Position numbers and translations under genes: made by a program | In this document: positions 10,948 through 21,600 of the stretch, piece after piece | How positions within the stretch are numbered: position 1 is the stretch's first letter | Layout: each line of letters opens with the position of its first letter | Notes under the pieces: generated by a model | Seen by the model: only the letters and a program-made list of their open reading frames with translations | Databases searched by the model: none | What the model was told of the DNA's origin: nothing | Assembly (NCBI GenBank): GCA_032622095.1 | Contig: CP136061.1 | Location: 34,663,797-34,727,796, forward strand | DNA: 64,000 bases | Reading direction: 5' to 3' | From: Siphonodentalium dalli | Taxonomy: Eukaryota > Mollusca > Scaphopoda > Gadilida > Siphonodentaliidae

Positions 10948-11112
10948 ATATAAGGATTAACTGTCATGTGGACTGTTTTTATGGAGATGTAACGGTGAGG
11001 TAAGTGGACATAACTTGTGTAAAACCCGAAGGGTTTTACATACAAGTTATGTCCACTTACCTCACCGTTACATCTCCATAAAAATAGTCCACATGACAGT
11101 TAATCCTTATAT
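10948..11112. mobile_element. Near-perfect 165 bp palindrome (foldback MITE)
   Basis: Two arms of about 80 bp face each other across a three-base centre (AAAACCC-GAA-GGGTTTT). The arms start ATATAAGGATTAACTG and differ by one substitution and a two-base indel. The outer edges read TATA on both sides, compatible with a TA target site. No coding capacity. Such a sequence can extrude as a long cruciform or fold as a long RNA hairpin if transcribed. Confidence 0.85.
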
Positions 11113-11689
11113 TTATATACATTTAGCGAAAAAGCCGCTTTTGTAAATATATTTAAATCGAAAAGTGTATCGTGACAAGATCAGACCAAAATACCCAATA
11201 GCACCCTTGGCAAAAGTTAATAGGAACAATTTCTCTTCATGTTGAAACCCGATGATGTATTAAGTCAATCCTGCGCGAGTCAAAATGCGCCCAAAGCATT
11301 ACGCGTTCGTCTTTCCAAACATAATGACGTATCGATGGTGTTATTAGCTTGGTGTTATGAGGCGTTACGCATTCACCGAGAAATAACTGCAACTAGCCAC
11401 GTGGGCGCCGACCAATCAGAATGCTGGATTTAGTGATGACAACACTTAGTGTGTAAATATATAGCCTTGTCAGGTGTCAGTATTTGAGGATCCTGAAAAG
11501 TCATGTGCCACTGACTCCGGTTTCTTTTATCTCAGAAGAAATTATATTTGACGGCACACTGTGACCACTATTTTTGAACAGGCCTTCTATACATTTCCAT
11601 ATCTCTTGTACCTTTTTTATGGAAACTATGTTGAATGGGGCAGACACAATTGTGTTATAATATTAATATGATCTATTCTAATATTTTAA
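11113..11689. other. No gene seen
   Basis: The frame at 11239-11433 (64 residues) has no recognisable domain. The remainder is AT-rich non-coding sequence. Confidence 0.4.
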
Positions 11690-12403
11690 AATGCACCAAA
11701 TGTTATCTTTCTCGTCAAAAGTTACCACTGTTAGAACGCCTTGGTGCCATCTCGATTGTACCCCGTGAAGTTATATATAGAACACATACAGACAGACGTA
11801 TATTTGCAAATATATCTAGGCACCAAATATGACGTTTTTAACACGCTCGATATGATTCCTCGTATCATTTGAGAAGAATGTGTATGAATTTGATGTTAAT
11901 TGGCACTAAACATATTTCTATCAGTTGTCGTGACCCGCCCGTCCCTATTTCGGACTCAAGCGGCGCCACATTTGACATCATTAAACCACAAACTTAGACT
12001 CAGTATGGAGATGAATATATAGAAAATGGCGAGTATACAAATTCGTATCAAAATTAGGGTCCCCATATCTCTCACCCAAACGGTACCAATTTGGCGTATT
12101 TAAACCACACGATAAGATTACTCGTATCACGGAGAAAAATATGTATCAGTTTGGTGGAAATCGGCGCTAAACATATTGTTTATCTATTTTTGTGTCTCTC
12201 TCACCCTCTGTGTGCCCCTCTCTCGAATGGCACCACTTTTGACATCATTAAACCACACAATTGGACTCCTGATATCATGGAGATAAATATTTATAAGTTT
12301 GGTGCTAATCGGCGACTAAACAATTTTGTTATATCAAATTTAGTGCCCACCACACACCCACACTATCTCTCACACAAACAGCACCAATATAGCGTCTTTA
12401 AAT
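11690..12403 (-). repeat. Family D composite repeat, copy 1 (reverse orientation)
   Basis: Tandem units of about 140-150 bp repeat the words GGTGGAAATCGGCGCTAAAC, TTTAAACCACACGAT and TATCATGGAGAT near 11900-12400. A head segment at 11690-11830 is the reverse complement of 26970-27110 (TTTCTCGTCAAAAGTTAC, GGTGCCATCT, CAGACAGACGTATATTTGC). The large palindrome begins immediately after its last unit. Non-coding. Confidence 0.8.
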
Positions 12404-12421
12404 CAGCAACGTGAATTTTGT

Positions 12422-12453
12422 TACTTATTCCTTATTCCTTATTCGCAAAATAT
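12422..12453. repeat. CTTATTCC boundary tract, left end of palindrome
   Basis: TTACTTATTCCTTATTCC and a further TTATTC separate the outer terminus from the first satellite B unit. The same tract closes the right arm at 22893-22923, and a close variant closes every satellite A block that has a visible end. Confidence 0.8.
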
Positions 12454-15330
12454 CGGAAAGTGTGGCAAATGTCCCCAAATTCGTAAGTGGCCAGCTGGGC
12501 GGAAAATTTTGGGTCGAAAATGATTTGGGTCGAGTTGGTAAAAGTGGTCCAAAAAAGTGTCCGACCTGTGCTCGGTCCGATTTATTTGGGAAAATGTGGC
12601 AAATGACCACGGCAACGTACTTAGTGAAAAATAACAAAAATTTGGGCCGAAAAAATTTGGGTCGAAAAGTTCGAAATGCCTCGAAATTAGGCAAAGTCTA
12701 AAAAATGAAGGGGAAATGTCCCCAATGGGTGCAAATTCTCAAGTGGCCAGCTGGGCGGAACATTTTGGGCCGAAAAGATTTTGGGTCGAGTTCGTAAAAG
12801 TGGTCCGAAAAAGTGTCCGACCTGTGCTCAGTCCGATTTTTTGGGGAAAATGTGGCAAATGACGCCAAATTCTCAAGTGGCCAGCTGGGCGGAAAATTTT
12901 GGGTCGAAAATGTTTTGGGTCGAGTTGGTAAAAGTGGTCCGAAAAAGTGTCCGACCTGTGCTCGGTCCGATTTATTTGGGAAAATGTGGCAAATGACCAC
13001 GGCAACGTACTTAGTGAAAAATAACAAAATTTGGGCCGAAAAAATTTGGGTCGAAAAGTTCGAAATGCCTCGAAATTAGGCAAAGTCTAAAAAATGAAGG
13101 GGAAATGTCCCCAATGGGTGCAAATTCTCAAGTGGCCAGCTGGGCGGAACATTTTGGGCCGAAAAGATTTTGGGTCGAGTTCGTAAAAGTGGTCCGAAAA
13201 AGTGTCCGACCTGTGCTCGGTTCGATTTTTTGGGGAAAATGTGGCAAATGACGCCAAATTCTCAAGTGGCCAGCTGGGCGGAAAATTGTGGGTCGAAAAT
13301 GTTTTGGGTCGAGTTGGTAAAAGTGGTCCGAAAAAGTGTCCGACCTGTGCTCGGTCCGATTTATTTGGGAAAATGTGGCAAATGACCACGGCAACGTACT
13401 AAGTGAAAAATAACAAAAATTTGGGCCGAAAAAATTTGGGTCGAAAAGTTCGAAATGCCTCGAAATTAGGCAAAGTCTAAAAAATGAAGGGGAAATGTCC
13501 CCAATGGGTGCAAATTCTCAAGTGGCCAGCTGGGCGGAACATTTTGGGCCGAAAAGATTTTGGGTCGAGTTCGTAAAAGTGGTCCGAAAAAGTGTCCGAC
13601 CTGTGCTCGGTCCGATTTTTTGGGGAAAATGTGGCAAATAACGCCAAATTCTCAAGTGGCCAGCTGGGCGGAAAATTTTGGGTCGAAAATGTTTTGGGTC
13701 GAGTTGGTAAAAGTGGTCCGAAAAAGTGTCCGACCTGTGCTCGGTCCGATTTATTTGGGAAAATGTGGCAAATGACCACGGCAACGTACTAAGTGAAAAA
13801 TAAAAAAAATTTGGGCCCAAAAAATTTGGGTCGAAAAGTCCGAAATGCCTCGAAATTAGGCAAAGTCTAAAAAATGAAGGGGAAATGTCCCCAATGGGTG
13901 CAAATTCTCAAGTGGCCAGCTGGGCGGAACATTTTGGGCCGAAAAGATTTTGGGTCGAGTTCGTAAAAGTGGTCCGAAAAAGTGTCCGACCTGTGCTCAG
14001 TCCGATTTTTTGGGGAAAATGTGGCAAATGACGCCAAATTCTCAAGTGGCCAGCTGGGCGGAAAATTGTGGGTCGAAAATGTTTTGGGTCGAGTTGGTAA
14101 AAGTGGTCCGAAAAAGTGTCCGACCTGTGCTCGGTCCGATTTATTTGGGAAAATGTGGCAAATGACCACGGCAACGTACTTAGTAAAAAATAACAAAAAA
14201 TTGGGCCGAAAAAAATTGGGTCGAAAAGTCCGAAATGCCTCGAAATTAGGCAAAGTCTAAAACATGAAGGGGAAAAGTCCCCAATGGGTGCAAATTCTCA
14301 AGTGGCCAGCTGGGCGGAACATTTTGGGTCGAATTTTTTTTGGGTCGAGTTGGTAAAAGTGGTCTGAAAAAGTGTCCGACCTGTGCTCGGTCCGATTTTT
14401 TTTGGAAAATGTCCCAAATGACGCCAAATTCTCAAGTGGCCAGCTGGGCGGGAAATTTTGGGTGCAAAATTTTTTGGGTCGAGTTGGTAAAAGTGGTCTG
14501 AAAAAGTGTCCGACCTGTGCTCGGTCCGATTTTTTTGGGAAAATGTCCCAAATGACCACGGCAACGTACTTAGTAAAAAATAACAAAAAATTGGGCCGAA
14601 AAAAATTGGGTCGAAAAGTCCGAAATGCCTCGAAATTAGGCAAAGTCTAAAAAATGAAGGGGAAAAGTCCCCAATGGGTGCAAATTCTCAAGTGGCCAGC
14701 TGCGCGGAACATTTTGGGTCGAATTTTTTTTGGGTCGACTTAGCTGGGCGGGAAATTTTGGGTCCAAAATTTTTTGGGTCGAGTTGGTAAAAGTGGTCCG
14801 AAAAAGTGTCCGACCTGTGCTCGGTCCGATTTTTTTGGGAAAATGTCCCAAATGACCACGGCAACGTACTTAGTAAAAAATAACAAAAAATTGGGCAGAA
14901 AAAAATTGGGTCGAAAAGTCCGAAATGCCTCGAAATTAGGCAAAGTCTAAAAAATGAAGGGGAAAAGTCCCCAATGGGTGCAAATTCTCAAGTGGCCAGC
15001 TGCGCGGAACATTTTGGGTCGAATTTTTTTTGGGTCGAGTTGGTAAAAGTGGTCCGAAAAAGTGTCCGACCTGTGCTCGGTCCGATTTTTTTGGGAAAAT
15101 GTCCCAAATGACCACGGCAACGTACTTAGTAAAAAATAACAAAAAATTGGGCCGAAAAAAATTGGGTCGAAAAGTCCGAAATGCCTCGAAATTAGGCAAA
15201 GTCTAAAAAATGAAGGGGAAAAGTCCCCAATGGGTGCAAATTCTCAAGTGGCCAGCTGGGCGGAACATTTTGGGCCGAAACGTTTTTGGGTCGAGTTCGT
15301 AAAAGTGGTCCGAAAAAATGTCGAACATTT
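12454..15330. repeat. Satellite B, left arm (390 bp higher-order unit)
   Basis: The marker ATGAAGGGG begins at 12705, 13094, 13484, 13874, 14264, 14654, 14954 and 15210, giving periods of 389, 390, 390, 390 and 390, then shortened units of 300 and 256. Each unit holds two related halves built on GGCCAGCTGGGCGGAA and GTGTCCGACCTGTGCTC. Two subfamilies occur: an outer group with GTGGCAAATGAC (to about 14250) and an inner group with GTCCCAAATGAC (14250-15220). Long open frames exist on both strands because the unit has few stops; all repeat with the satellite and are not genes. Confidence 0.95.
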
Positions 15331-15741
15331 GCTCGATCCGAATGTTTTTGTTTAAATGTGGGTAATGACCTTATAACGTACTTTTATTACTGAAAAAAAA
15401 AATATCTGAAAACATTAAGTCGCAAAGTCATAAATGGGTAGCTCTGGAAGAAAAATATTTGAAAATATAATTTACCATGGGATATTTCTCCTAATTTCAA
15501 AGACTGTATATATATTGCTTTTACATCTGGAGCATTGCACATGCTTGTCATTTTCTGTTTAAATACTTACACTGAAATTTACGGACACCTCATATTTATT
15601 AAATTGGGAGTGAGTTCGAAGACCTGCATGTACTTTCTACACTGGCGGATCGAGATTCGTTTCGAAATTCGATGTCAACATTCGCTTCTCGGTTCAACAT
15701 CTGAGGTGACTGTGTTTTAAATAGTGTTTTATGTTTTCTTT
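15331..15741. other. Unique part of left palindrome arm, no gene seen
   Basis: AT-rich sequence mirrored at 21190-21600. The 61-residue frame at 15535-15720 has no recognisable domain. Confidence 0.5.
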
Positions 15742-16030
15742 CCAGGGTAAGCTGTGGTCCAGTGTCAGGTGCATTAGACCGTCACATGCCATCCAGCACT
15801 GACGAAGCTGGTTCGAACCCCGTCATAGGGAGGGCGACCGGAATCGTGTATCTGGGAAAGTTTGTCAGTTGCTTTCCGTGGGTCGGTGGTTTCTACACGC
15901 AGTGGGACGATTTCTCGGTGAAATTAAGTCTCTGTTTGGTCTTTCCTCCACCCGTAAATTTGACAACGTCGCGTGTGGCCTAGCGGCTAGAACGACGATA
16001 TACCATAACAAACCAAACCACCCAGGGCAA
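15742..16030 (+). repeat. tRNA-derived SINE-like unit, left arm
   Basis: The head has an A-box-like TGGTCCAGTGTCAGG near 15752 and a strong B-box GGTTCGAACCC near 15810. The body that follows (GGGAAAGTTTGTCAGTTGCT, GGTCGGTGGTTTCTACACG, TTTCCTCCACC) has the look of the conserved central part of invertebrate tRNA-SINEs. A second A-box-like word (GTGGCCTAGCGGCTAGAACG) is near the 3' side, so two SINE heads may be joined. The 73-residue open frame 15762-15983 is not a gene. Family identity is not settled. Confidence 0.45.
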
Positions 16031-16132
16031 GCTGATGGACATTAAAATGTCTAGGACTAAAGCGTACATGGTATACAGAAGAGACATGTGTGATAAGACT
16101 TGCAGTTATCAGTCAATAACATGACCATGCTA

Positions 16133-16906
16133 ATAAACCGATTCACACGCATCGGCCAATCAGATCACTTCAATCCACGAACAATATTTATTGTATGAAT
16201 CTGTATTTTACCGGAGTTAAAATATAGACTTGAGCTAAAGTTCACCAATAAATTGTCATTAATTGGAGGGTAAGCTGAACATGCGCGGAGCGGAAGGTGT
16301 GAATTCTAACACCGCGCTGTGACAATCATTGCACATGTCACTCGGGTTAAAACACGGACCGTACCATTCGTATCGGTCATGGGGGTGCTTGGAAGTTAAC
16401 TGAGCGAAATCCACATTTGTTTGGAATGTATAATCCACAATAATCACTGTTTAACAATAACATTGAGAATCTTCTACAAACCACATATTTGTTTAGTCTT
16501 TTTGCATAATTGTCTGTGATATTCCAACACACAATCTTCCTGTAAATTGTGACAGTTTCTCTTCGGAATCGGAATGTTCGAACACTATCGGGACATTGAC
16601 GCCTGTGCTCTGAACGATACATCCATTATCAACTAACATTAACATCCGTAACAGTATATTGTCGCAAGGAGGACTTGGAATAAATAATACTTTAGATTTG
16701 GAAAAAAACATGTTTATTGACGCGCTGATTAATAATCCCGATCCAAGTGCTCCCATTGTCAACGATCATTTGACTTGTGCAGTAGGGATATATACAACAC
16801 CACACAGCATTCAATTAATCTTTGATTGAATAGTAATTGATACGTGATCATCATATTGAAAGTGGCTCAATTATGTTTGCCTCGACGTGTGAATCGGTTC
16901 ATAAAT
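16133..16906 (-). mobile_element. Small TIR element within the left arm
   Basis: The word AACCGATTCACACG at about 16138 is repeated inverted as CGTGTGAATCGGTT at about 16886, framing 0.77 kb that contains the only protein-like frame of the palindrome. Mirrored in the right arm at about 20020-20800. The TIR is only 14-16 bp, so this could be chance. Confidence 0.35.
16259..16762 (-). pseudogene. Unidentified decayed protein frame, left arm
   Basis: One minus-strand frame from 16762 to 16259 reads as about 168 codons with two in-frame TAA stops. It gives an 89-residue N-terminal part (16762-16493: GALGSGLLISAS, VDNGCIVQSTGVNVPIVFE) and a C-terminal part (16447-16259: YTFQTNVDFAQLTSKH, WYGPCFNPSDMCNDCHSAVL). 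The composition is balanced and not satellite-like, and the C-terminal part has a Cys-x6-Cys-x2-Cys-His run. I do not recognise the family. The right arm carries the same frames with a few changes (around 20200-20670), so the stops predate or were copied between the arms. Confidence 0.35.
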
Positions 16907-17035
16907 ATGTCATTACCCGATTGGGTATCTGTACAAGAAATATAGACCTCGGCGCTTTGCGGCCTTAGTCTATATTTCTTGTACAAATACTCAAGCGGGT
17001 AATAACCTATATTTATTAATCGACACATCTGATGT
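16893..17035. repeat. Hairpin, left arm
   Basis: A perfect 18 bp stem (TGTACAAGAAATATAGAC and its complement) flanks a GC-rich 20 bp loop. Outside it the inverted repeat continues imperfectly (GTCATTACCCG.TTGGGTAT against its partner GGGTAATAACC) to about 140 bp. A small MITE is likely. Mirrored at 19893-20035. Confidence 0.75.
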
Positions 17036-17286
17036 GTTCCTGTACTATCGTTATGTTTTCTTATCAGCTAGTTATATTCAACAATCATCAGTGTACTGGT
17101 GTTTTGTTTCTTCAAACAACTGACAGGTAGTAAATCACCTGAGCTATATGTATTGTTTCTACAGAAGGTCAATATAAGCAACGTGTAGTCTAATTATTTA
17201 ATTCAACAACAATAACAACAACAACAACAACTTTAAATCTATTGCAACTATCAGTGCGCTGATACATATACTGTAACGAATATGAC

Positions 17287-17680
17287 ATTTGGAACTTATT
17301 CCCTATTCCTTATGCCTTATTTTTGAAAATGTCGCTTTCGACCGATTTGACTGCATGGGTGGGTGGCCGGCCCCAAATACCACGTAGAAACACCCCGAAC
17401 CCTAATCACACCCGGGGGTGCCACCCCGAGGGGTGAAAATGGGGTATGGTCCATTTTCGAGAACGGTAAGGATTTCGACCGATTTGACGGCATGGGTGGG
17501 TGGCCGGCCCCAAATACCACCTAGAAACACACCGACCCCCACCCATCACCCCCGGGGGGTGCTACCCCGATGGGGTGAAAATGGGGTATTAACCATTTTC
17601 GAGAACGTTAAGGATTTCGACCGATTTGACGGCATGGGTGGGTGGCTGGTCCCAAATACCACATAGAAACACCTTTTTTT
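17287..17680. repeat. Satellite A block 2, inner end of left arm
   Basis: About 2.5 units of satellite A in reverse orientation; the word ACCGATTTGAC starts at 17341, 17478 and 17620. The outer side starts with the tract CTTATTCCCTATTCCTTATG and the junction GTCGCTTTCGACCG, the mirror of block 1's right end. The inner side stops at a T-run near 17675. Confidence 0.9.
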
Positions 17681-18250
17681 TAAATCAGGAACGAAATCAC
17701 ACTACCACTTTTTCTGACACAAGAAAACATTTCTTACTTTCCAAAACTTTCCAGAAGAAAAACGTATCGCTTTCACTAATCACTTTCTAAACACAAGCAC
17801 AAAATTCTTGCTTTCTAATAGGTGTTCTTATAAGCTAGAATGTTTCTCTTAATTCTAGAAAACAATTCTAGACAGCAGAATATGTGATAAATGTGAATAA
17901 GGTTTTCTAAACGTGTTCTAAGAATATTATTTCTTAAAATGAAAACATAAATCTCAAATGAAGAAATATTTTCTTGATAGAAAATCGTTTCGGTATAAGT
18001 GTCTATTCATTCCCACCCATACGCAGTAGAAGCACATGGACATCCCCGGAATAAAGATGGGTGTTGAAACCACACAAAGTGTAATATTTCCCAAATCAAA
18101 TATCACATTAAATAAGACTACACAAAATAGTGATGTCTCTCTGTAACGGAGTGGAGAATTATTAGTATTATCATTTTAAACATCCATATTTTAAACTAGT
18201 TATAACAGGTTCCCTTCGGGGGCCTCCATACACAATCAGATGACCTTGTG
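17681..18250. other. Palindrome centre, first part; no gene seen
   Basis: AT-rich, with several TTCTAGAA-like and AGAAAA/TTTTCT words. This part is single-copy in the window and is not mirrored. No open frame of note. Confidence 0.45.
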
Positions 18251-18259
18251 GTCCCTTTG

Positions 18260-19195
18260 TCCTCAAGAGGACGAACACCGGCGATCGCCCATACGAGCAT
18301 GAGGTGTATCATAAGGAATACATCATATATGGAGTCTGACAATGCATAAGAGGAAGAACACCGGCGATCGCCCATACGAGTGTGACGTGTATAAGGAATT
18401 CAGTCACCGACGATCGACCATACGAGAGTGACGTGTATGAGAAGGAATTCAGTAATAAATGGAGTTTAGCAACGCTTAAGATGATGGACACCGACGATCG
18501 ACCATGCGAGCGTGACGTGTATGAGAAGGAATTCAGTCATATATGGAGTCTGACAGTGCAAAAGAGGACGAACACCGGCGATCGCCGACGATCGACCATG
18601 CGAGCGTGACGTGTATGAGAAGAAATTCAGTCATATAAGGAGTCTGCCAATTTAATGCAAAAGAGGACGAACACCAGCGATCGTCCATACGAGAGTGACG
18701 TGTATGAGAAGGAATTCAGTTATATATAGAGTCTGGCAATGCATAAGAGGACGAACACCGACGATCGACCATACGAGCGTGGCGTGTATGAGAAGGAATT
18801 CAGTTATATATGGAGTTAAGCAAAGCGTAAGAGGACGGACACCGACGATCGACCATGCGAGCGTGACGTATATCATAGGGAATTCATCATATATGGAGTC
18901 TGGCAATGCATAACAGGACGAACACCGGCGATCGACCATACGAGCGTGACGTGTATCATAAGGAATTCATCATATATGGAGTCTGGCAATGCATAAGAGG
19001 ACGAACACCGGCGATCGACCATACGAGAGTGACGTGTATTATTAGGAATTCAGTCATATATGGAGTCTGAAAATGCAAAAGAGGACGAACAGCAGCGATC
19101 GTCCATACGAGAGTGACGTGTATCAGAAAGAATTCAGTCATATACGGAGTCTGGCAAAGCATAATAGGACATAGACCGGCATTCGTCCATACGAG
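18260..19195. repeat. Satellite C (83 bp unit, about 11 copies)
   Basis: The unit begins GAACACCGGCGATCGACCAT, then ACGAGCGTGACGTGTAT, an AAGGAATTCA stretch and TATATGGAGTCTGGCAATGC. Unit starts near 18751, 18837, 18921, 19004 and 19087 give a period of 83-86 bp; one unit near 18400 is shortened. Each unit has the palindromic words CGATCG and GAATTC. It fills most of the loop between the palindrome arms. Open frames on both strands are satellite artefacts. Confidence 0.95.
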
Positions 19196-19289
19196 TGTGC
19201 AAGAAAAACTGTTAACTACTGTGTCATGAAATGGATTATCATGTGATCTGACAGCTTTTCCAGACTAATTGAACGCCCTATGGTTGTAT

Positions 19290-19620
19290 GGCCGATTGCG
19301 GCTGTTCTTGAAAATGGTCCATACCCCATTTTCACTTCCTCGGGGTGGCACATCCAGGGGGTGGTGGGTGGTGGGTTGGGTGTTTCTAGGTGGTATTTGT
19401 GGCCGGCCACCCACCCATGCCGTCAAATCGGTCGAAATCCTTACCGTTCTCGAAAATGGACCATACCCCATTTTCACCCCTCGGGGTGGCACCCCCGGGT
19501 GTGATGAGGGTTCGGGGTGTTTCTACGTGGTATTTGGGGCCGGCCACCCACCCATGCAGTCAAATCGGTCGAAAGCGACATTTAAAAAAATAAGGCATAA
19601 GGAATAGGGAATAAGTTCCA
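19290..19620. repeat. Satellite A block 3, inner end of right arm
   Basis: About 2.3 units in the orientation of block 1. It ends at GGTCGAAAGCGACATTT and the tract AAGGCATAAGGAATAGGGA. It mirrors 17287-17610. The inner boundary differs from the left arm: the repeat begins within a unit after a CTTGAAAATGGTCC word. Confidence 0.9.
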
Positions 19621-20164
19621 AATGTCATATTCGTTACAGTATATGTATCAGCGCACTGATAGTTGCAATAGATTTAAAGTGAACTTTAGTATTTTACGTT
19701 GTTGTTGTTGTTATTGTTGTTGAATTAAATAATTAGACTACACGTTGCTTATATTGACCTTCCGTAGAAACAATACATATAGCTCAGGTGATTTACTACC
19801 TGTCAGTTGTTTGAAGAAACAAAACACCAGTACACTGATGATTGTTGAATATAACTAGCTGATAAGAAAACATAACGATAGTACAGGAACACATCAGATG
19901 TGTCGATTAATAAATATAGGTTATTACCCGCTTGAGTATTTGTACAAGAAATATAGACTAAGGCCGCAAAGCGCCGAGGTCTATATTTCTTGTACAGATA
20001 CCCAATCGGGTAATGACATATTTATGAACCGATTCACACGTCGAGGCAAACATAATTGAGCCACTTTCAATATGATGATCACGTATCAATTACTATTCAA
20101 TCAAAGATTAATTGAATGCTGTGTGGTGTTGTATATATCCCTACTGCACAAGTCAAATGATCGT

Positions 20165-20668
20165 TGACAATGGGAGCACTTGGATCGGGATTATTAATCA
20201 GCGCGTCAATAAACATGTTTTTTTTCCAAATCTAAAGTATTATTTATTCCAAGTCCTCCTTGCGACAATATACTGTTACGGATGTTAATGTTAGTTGATA
20301 ATGGATGTATCGTTCAGAGCACAGGCGTCAATGTCCCGATAGTGATCGAACATTCCGATTCCGAAGAGAAACTGTTCCAATTTACAGGAAGATTGTGTGT
20401 TGGAATATCACAGACAATCATGCAAAAAGACTAAACAAATATGTGGTTTGTAGAAGATTCTCAATGTTATTGTTAAACAGTGATTATTGTGGATTATACA
20501 TTCCAAACAAATGTGGATTTCGCTCAGTTAACTTCCTAGCACCCCCATGACCGATACGAATGGTACGGTCCGTGTTTTAACCCGAGTGACATGTGCAATG
20601 ATTGTCACAGCGCGGTGTTAGAATTCACACCTTCCGCTCCGCGCATGTTCAGCTTACCCTCCAATTAA
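20165..20668 (+). pseudogene. Unidentified decayed protein frame, right arm
   Basis: Mirror copy of 16259-16762, here on +. The same stop codons break the frame after the word GISQTIMQKD. An alternative frame at 20305-20550 gives an 81-residue open stretch that also exists in the left arm, but it overlaps the balanced frame and is probably a shadow. Family not recognised. Confidence 0.3.
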
Positions 20669-20894
20669 TGACAATTTATTGGTGAACTTTAGCTCAAGTC
20701 TATATTTTAACTCCGGTAAAATACAGATTCATACAAGAAATATTGTTCGTGGATTGAAGTGATCTGATTGGCCGATGCGTGTGAATCGGTTTATTAGCAT
20801 GGTCATGTTATTGACTGATAACTGCAAGTCTTATCACACATGTCTCTTCTGTATACCATGTACGCTTTAGTCCTAGACATTTTAATGTCCATCA

Positions 20895-21185
20895 GCTTGC
20901 CCTGGGTGGTTTGGTTTGTTATGGTATATCGTCGTTCTAGCCGCTAGGCCACACGCGACGTTGTCAAATTTACGGGTGGAGGAAAGACCAAACAGAGACT
21001 TAATTTCACCGAGAAATCGTCCCACTGCGTGTAGAAACCACCGACCCACGGAAAGCAACTGACAAACTTTCCCAGATACACGATTCCGGTCGCCCTCCCT
21101 ATGACGGGGTTCGAACCAGCTTCGTCAGTGCTGGATGGCATGTGACGGTCTAATGCACCTGACACTGGACCACAGCTTACCCTGG
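20895..21185 (-). repeat. tRNA-derived SINE-like unit, right arm
   Basis: Reverse-complement copy of 15742-16030, with B-box GGTTCGAACCC near 21110. The open frame it carries is identical in sequence to the left copy, showing how similar the arms are. Confidence 0.45.
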
Positions 21186-21600
21186 AAAGAAAACATAAAA
21201 CACTATTTAAAACACAGTCACCTCAGATGTTGAACCGAGAAGCGAATGTTGACATCGAATCGAATTTCGAAACGAATCTCGATCCGCCAGTGTAGAAAGT
21301 ACATGCAGGTCTTCGAACTCACTCCCAATTTAATAAATATGAGGTGTCCGTAAATTTCAGTGTAAGTATTTAAACAGAAAATGACAAGCATGTGCAATGC
21401 TCCAGATGTAAAAGCAATATATATACAGTCTTTGAAATTAGGAGAAATATCCCATGGTAAATTATATTTTCAAATATTTTTCTTCCAGAGCTACCCATTT
21501 ATGACTTTGCGACTTAATGTTTTCAGACATTTTTTTTTTCAGTAATAAAAGTACGTTATAAGGTCATTACCCACATTTAAACAAAAACATTCGGATCGAG

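Larger units (their letters stand above)
19621..21600. repeat. Right palindrome arm, non-satellite part
   Basis: Inverted copy of 15330-17286. It contains the hairpin (19893-20035), the decayed frame on + (pieces near 20165-20670), the SINE-like unit on - (20895-21185), and the AT-rich flank. Relative to the left arm it has about 20 extra bases near 19680-19700 and a few substitutions, such as a Ser to Phe change in the decayed frame. Confidence 0.9.

Noticed and set aside
12425-15199. Many 60-130 codon frames on both strands of satellite B
   Set aside because: They recur every 390 bp with the repeat, exist on both strands at once and carry no domain. Low stop density in the unit explains them.
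15805-15825. A tRNA gene at GGTTCGAACCC
   Set aside because: The B-box is good, but no cloverleaf with acceptor stem and anticodon loop can be folded around it; a SINE head fits better.
15762-15983. 73-residue frame identical to the one at 20944-21165
   Set aside because: Identity comes from the palindrome; the sequence is a SINE-like unit with a B-box, not a protein gene.
17830-17960. Heat-shock-element-like TTCTAGAA clusters
   Set aside because: The words are frequent in this AT-rich stretch and no promoter or gene follows.
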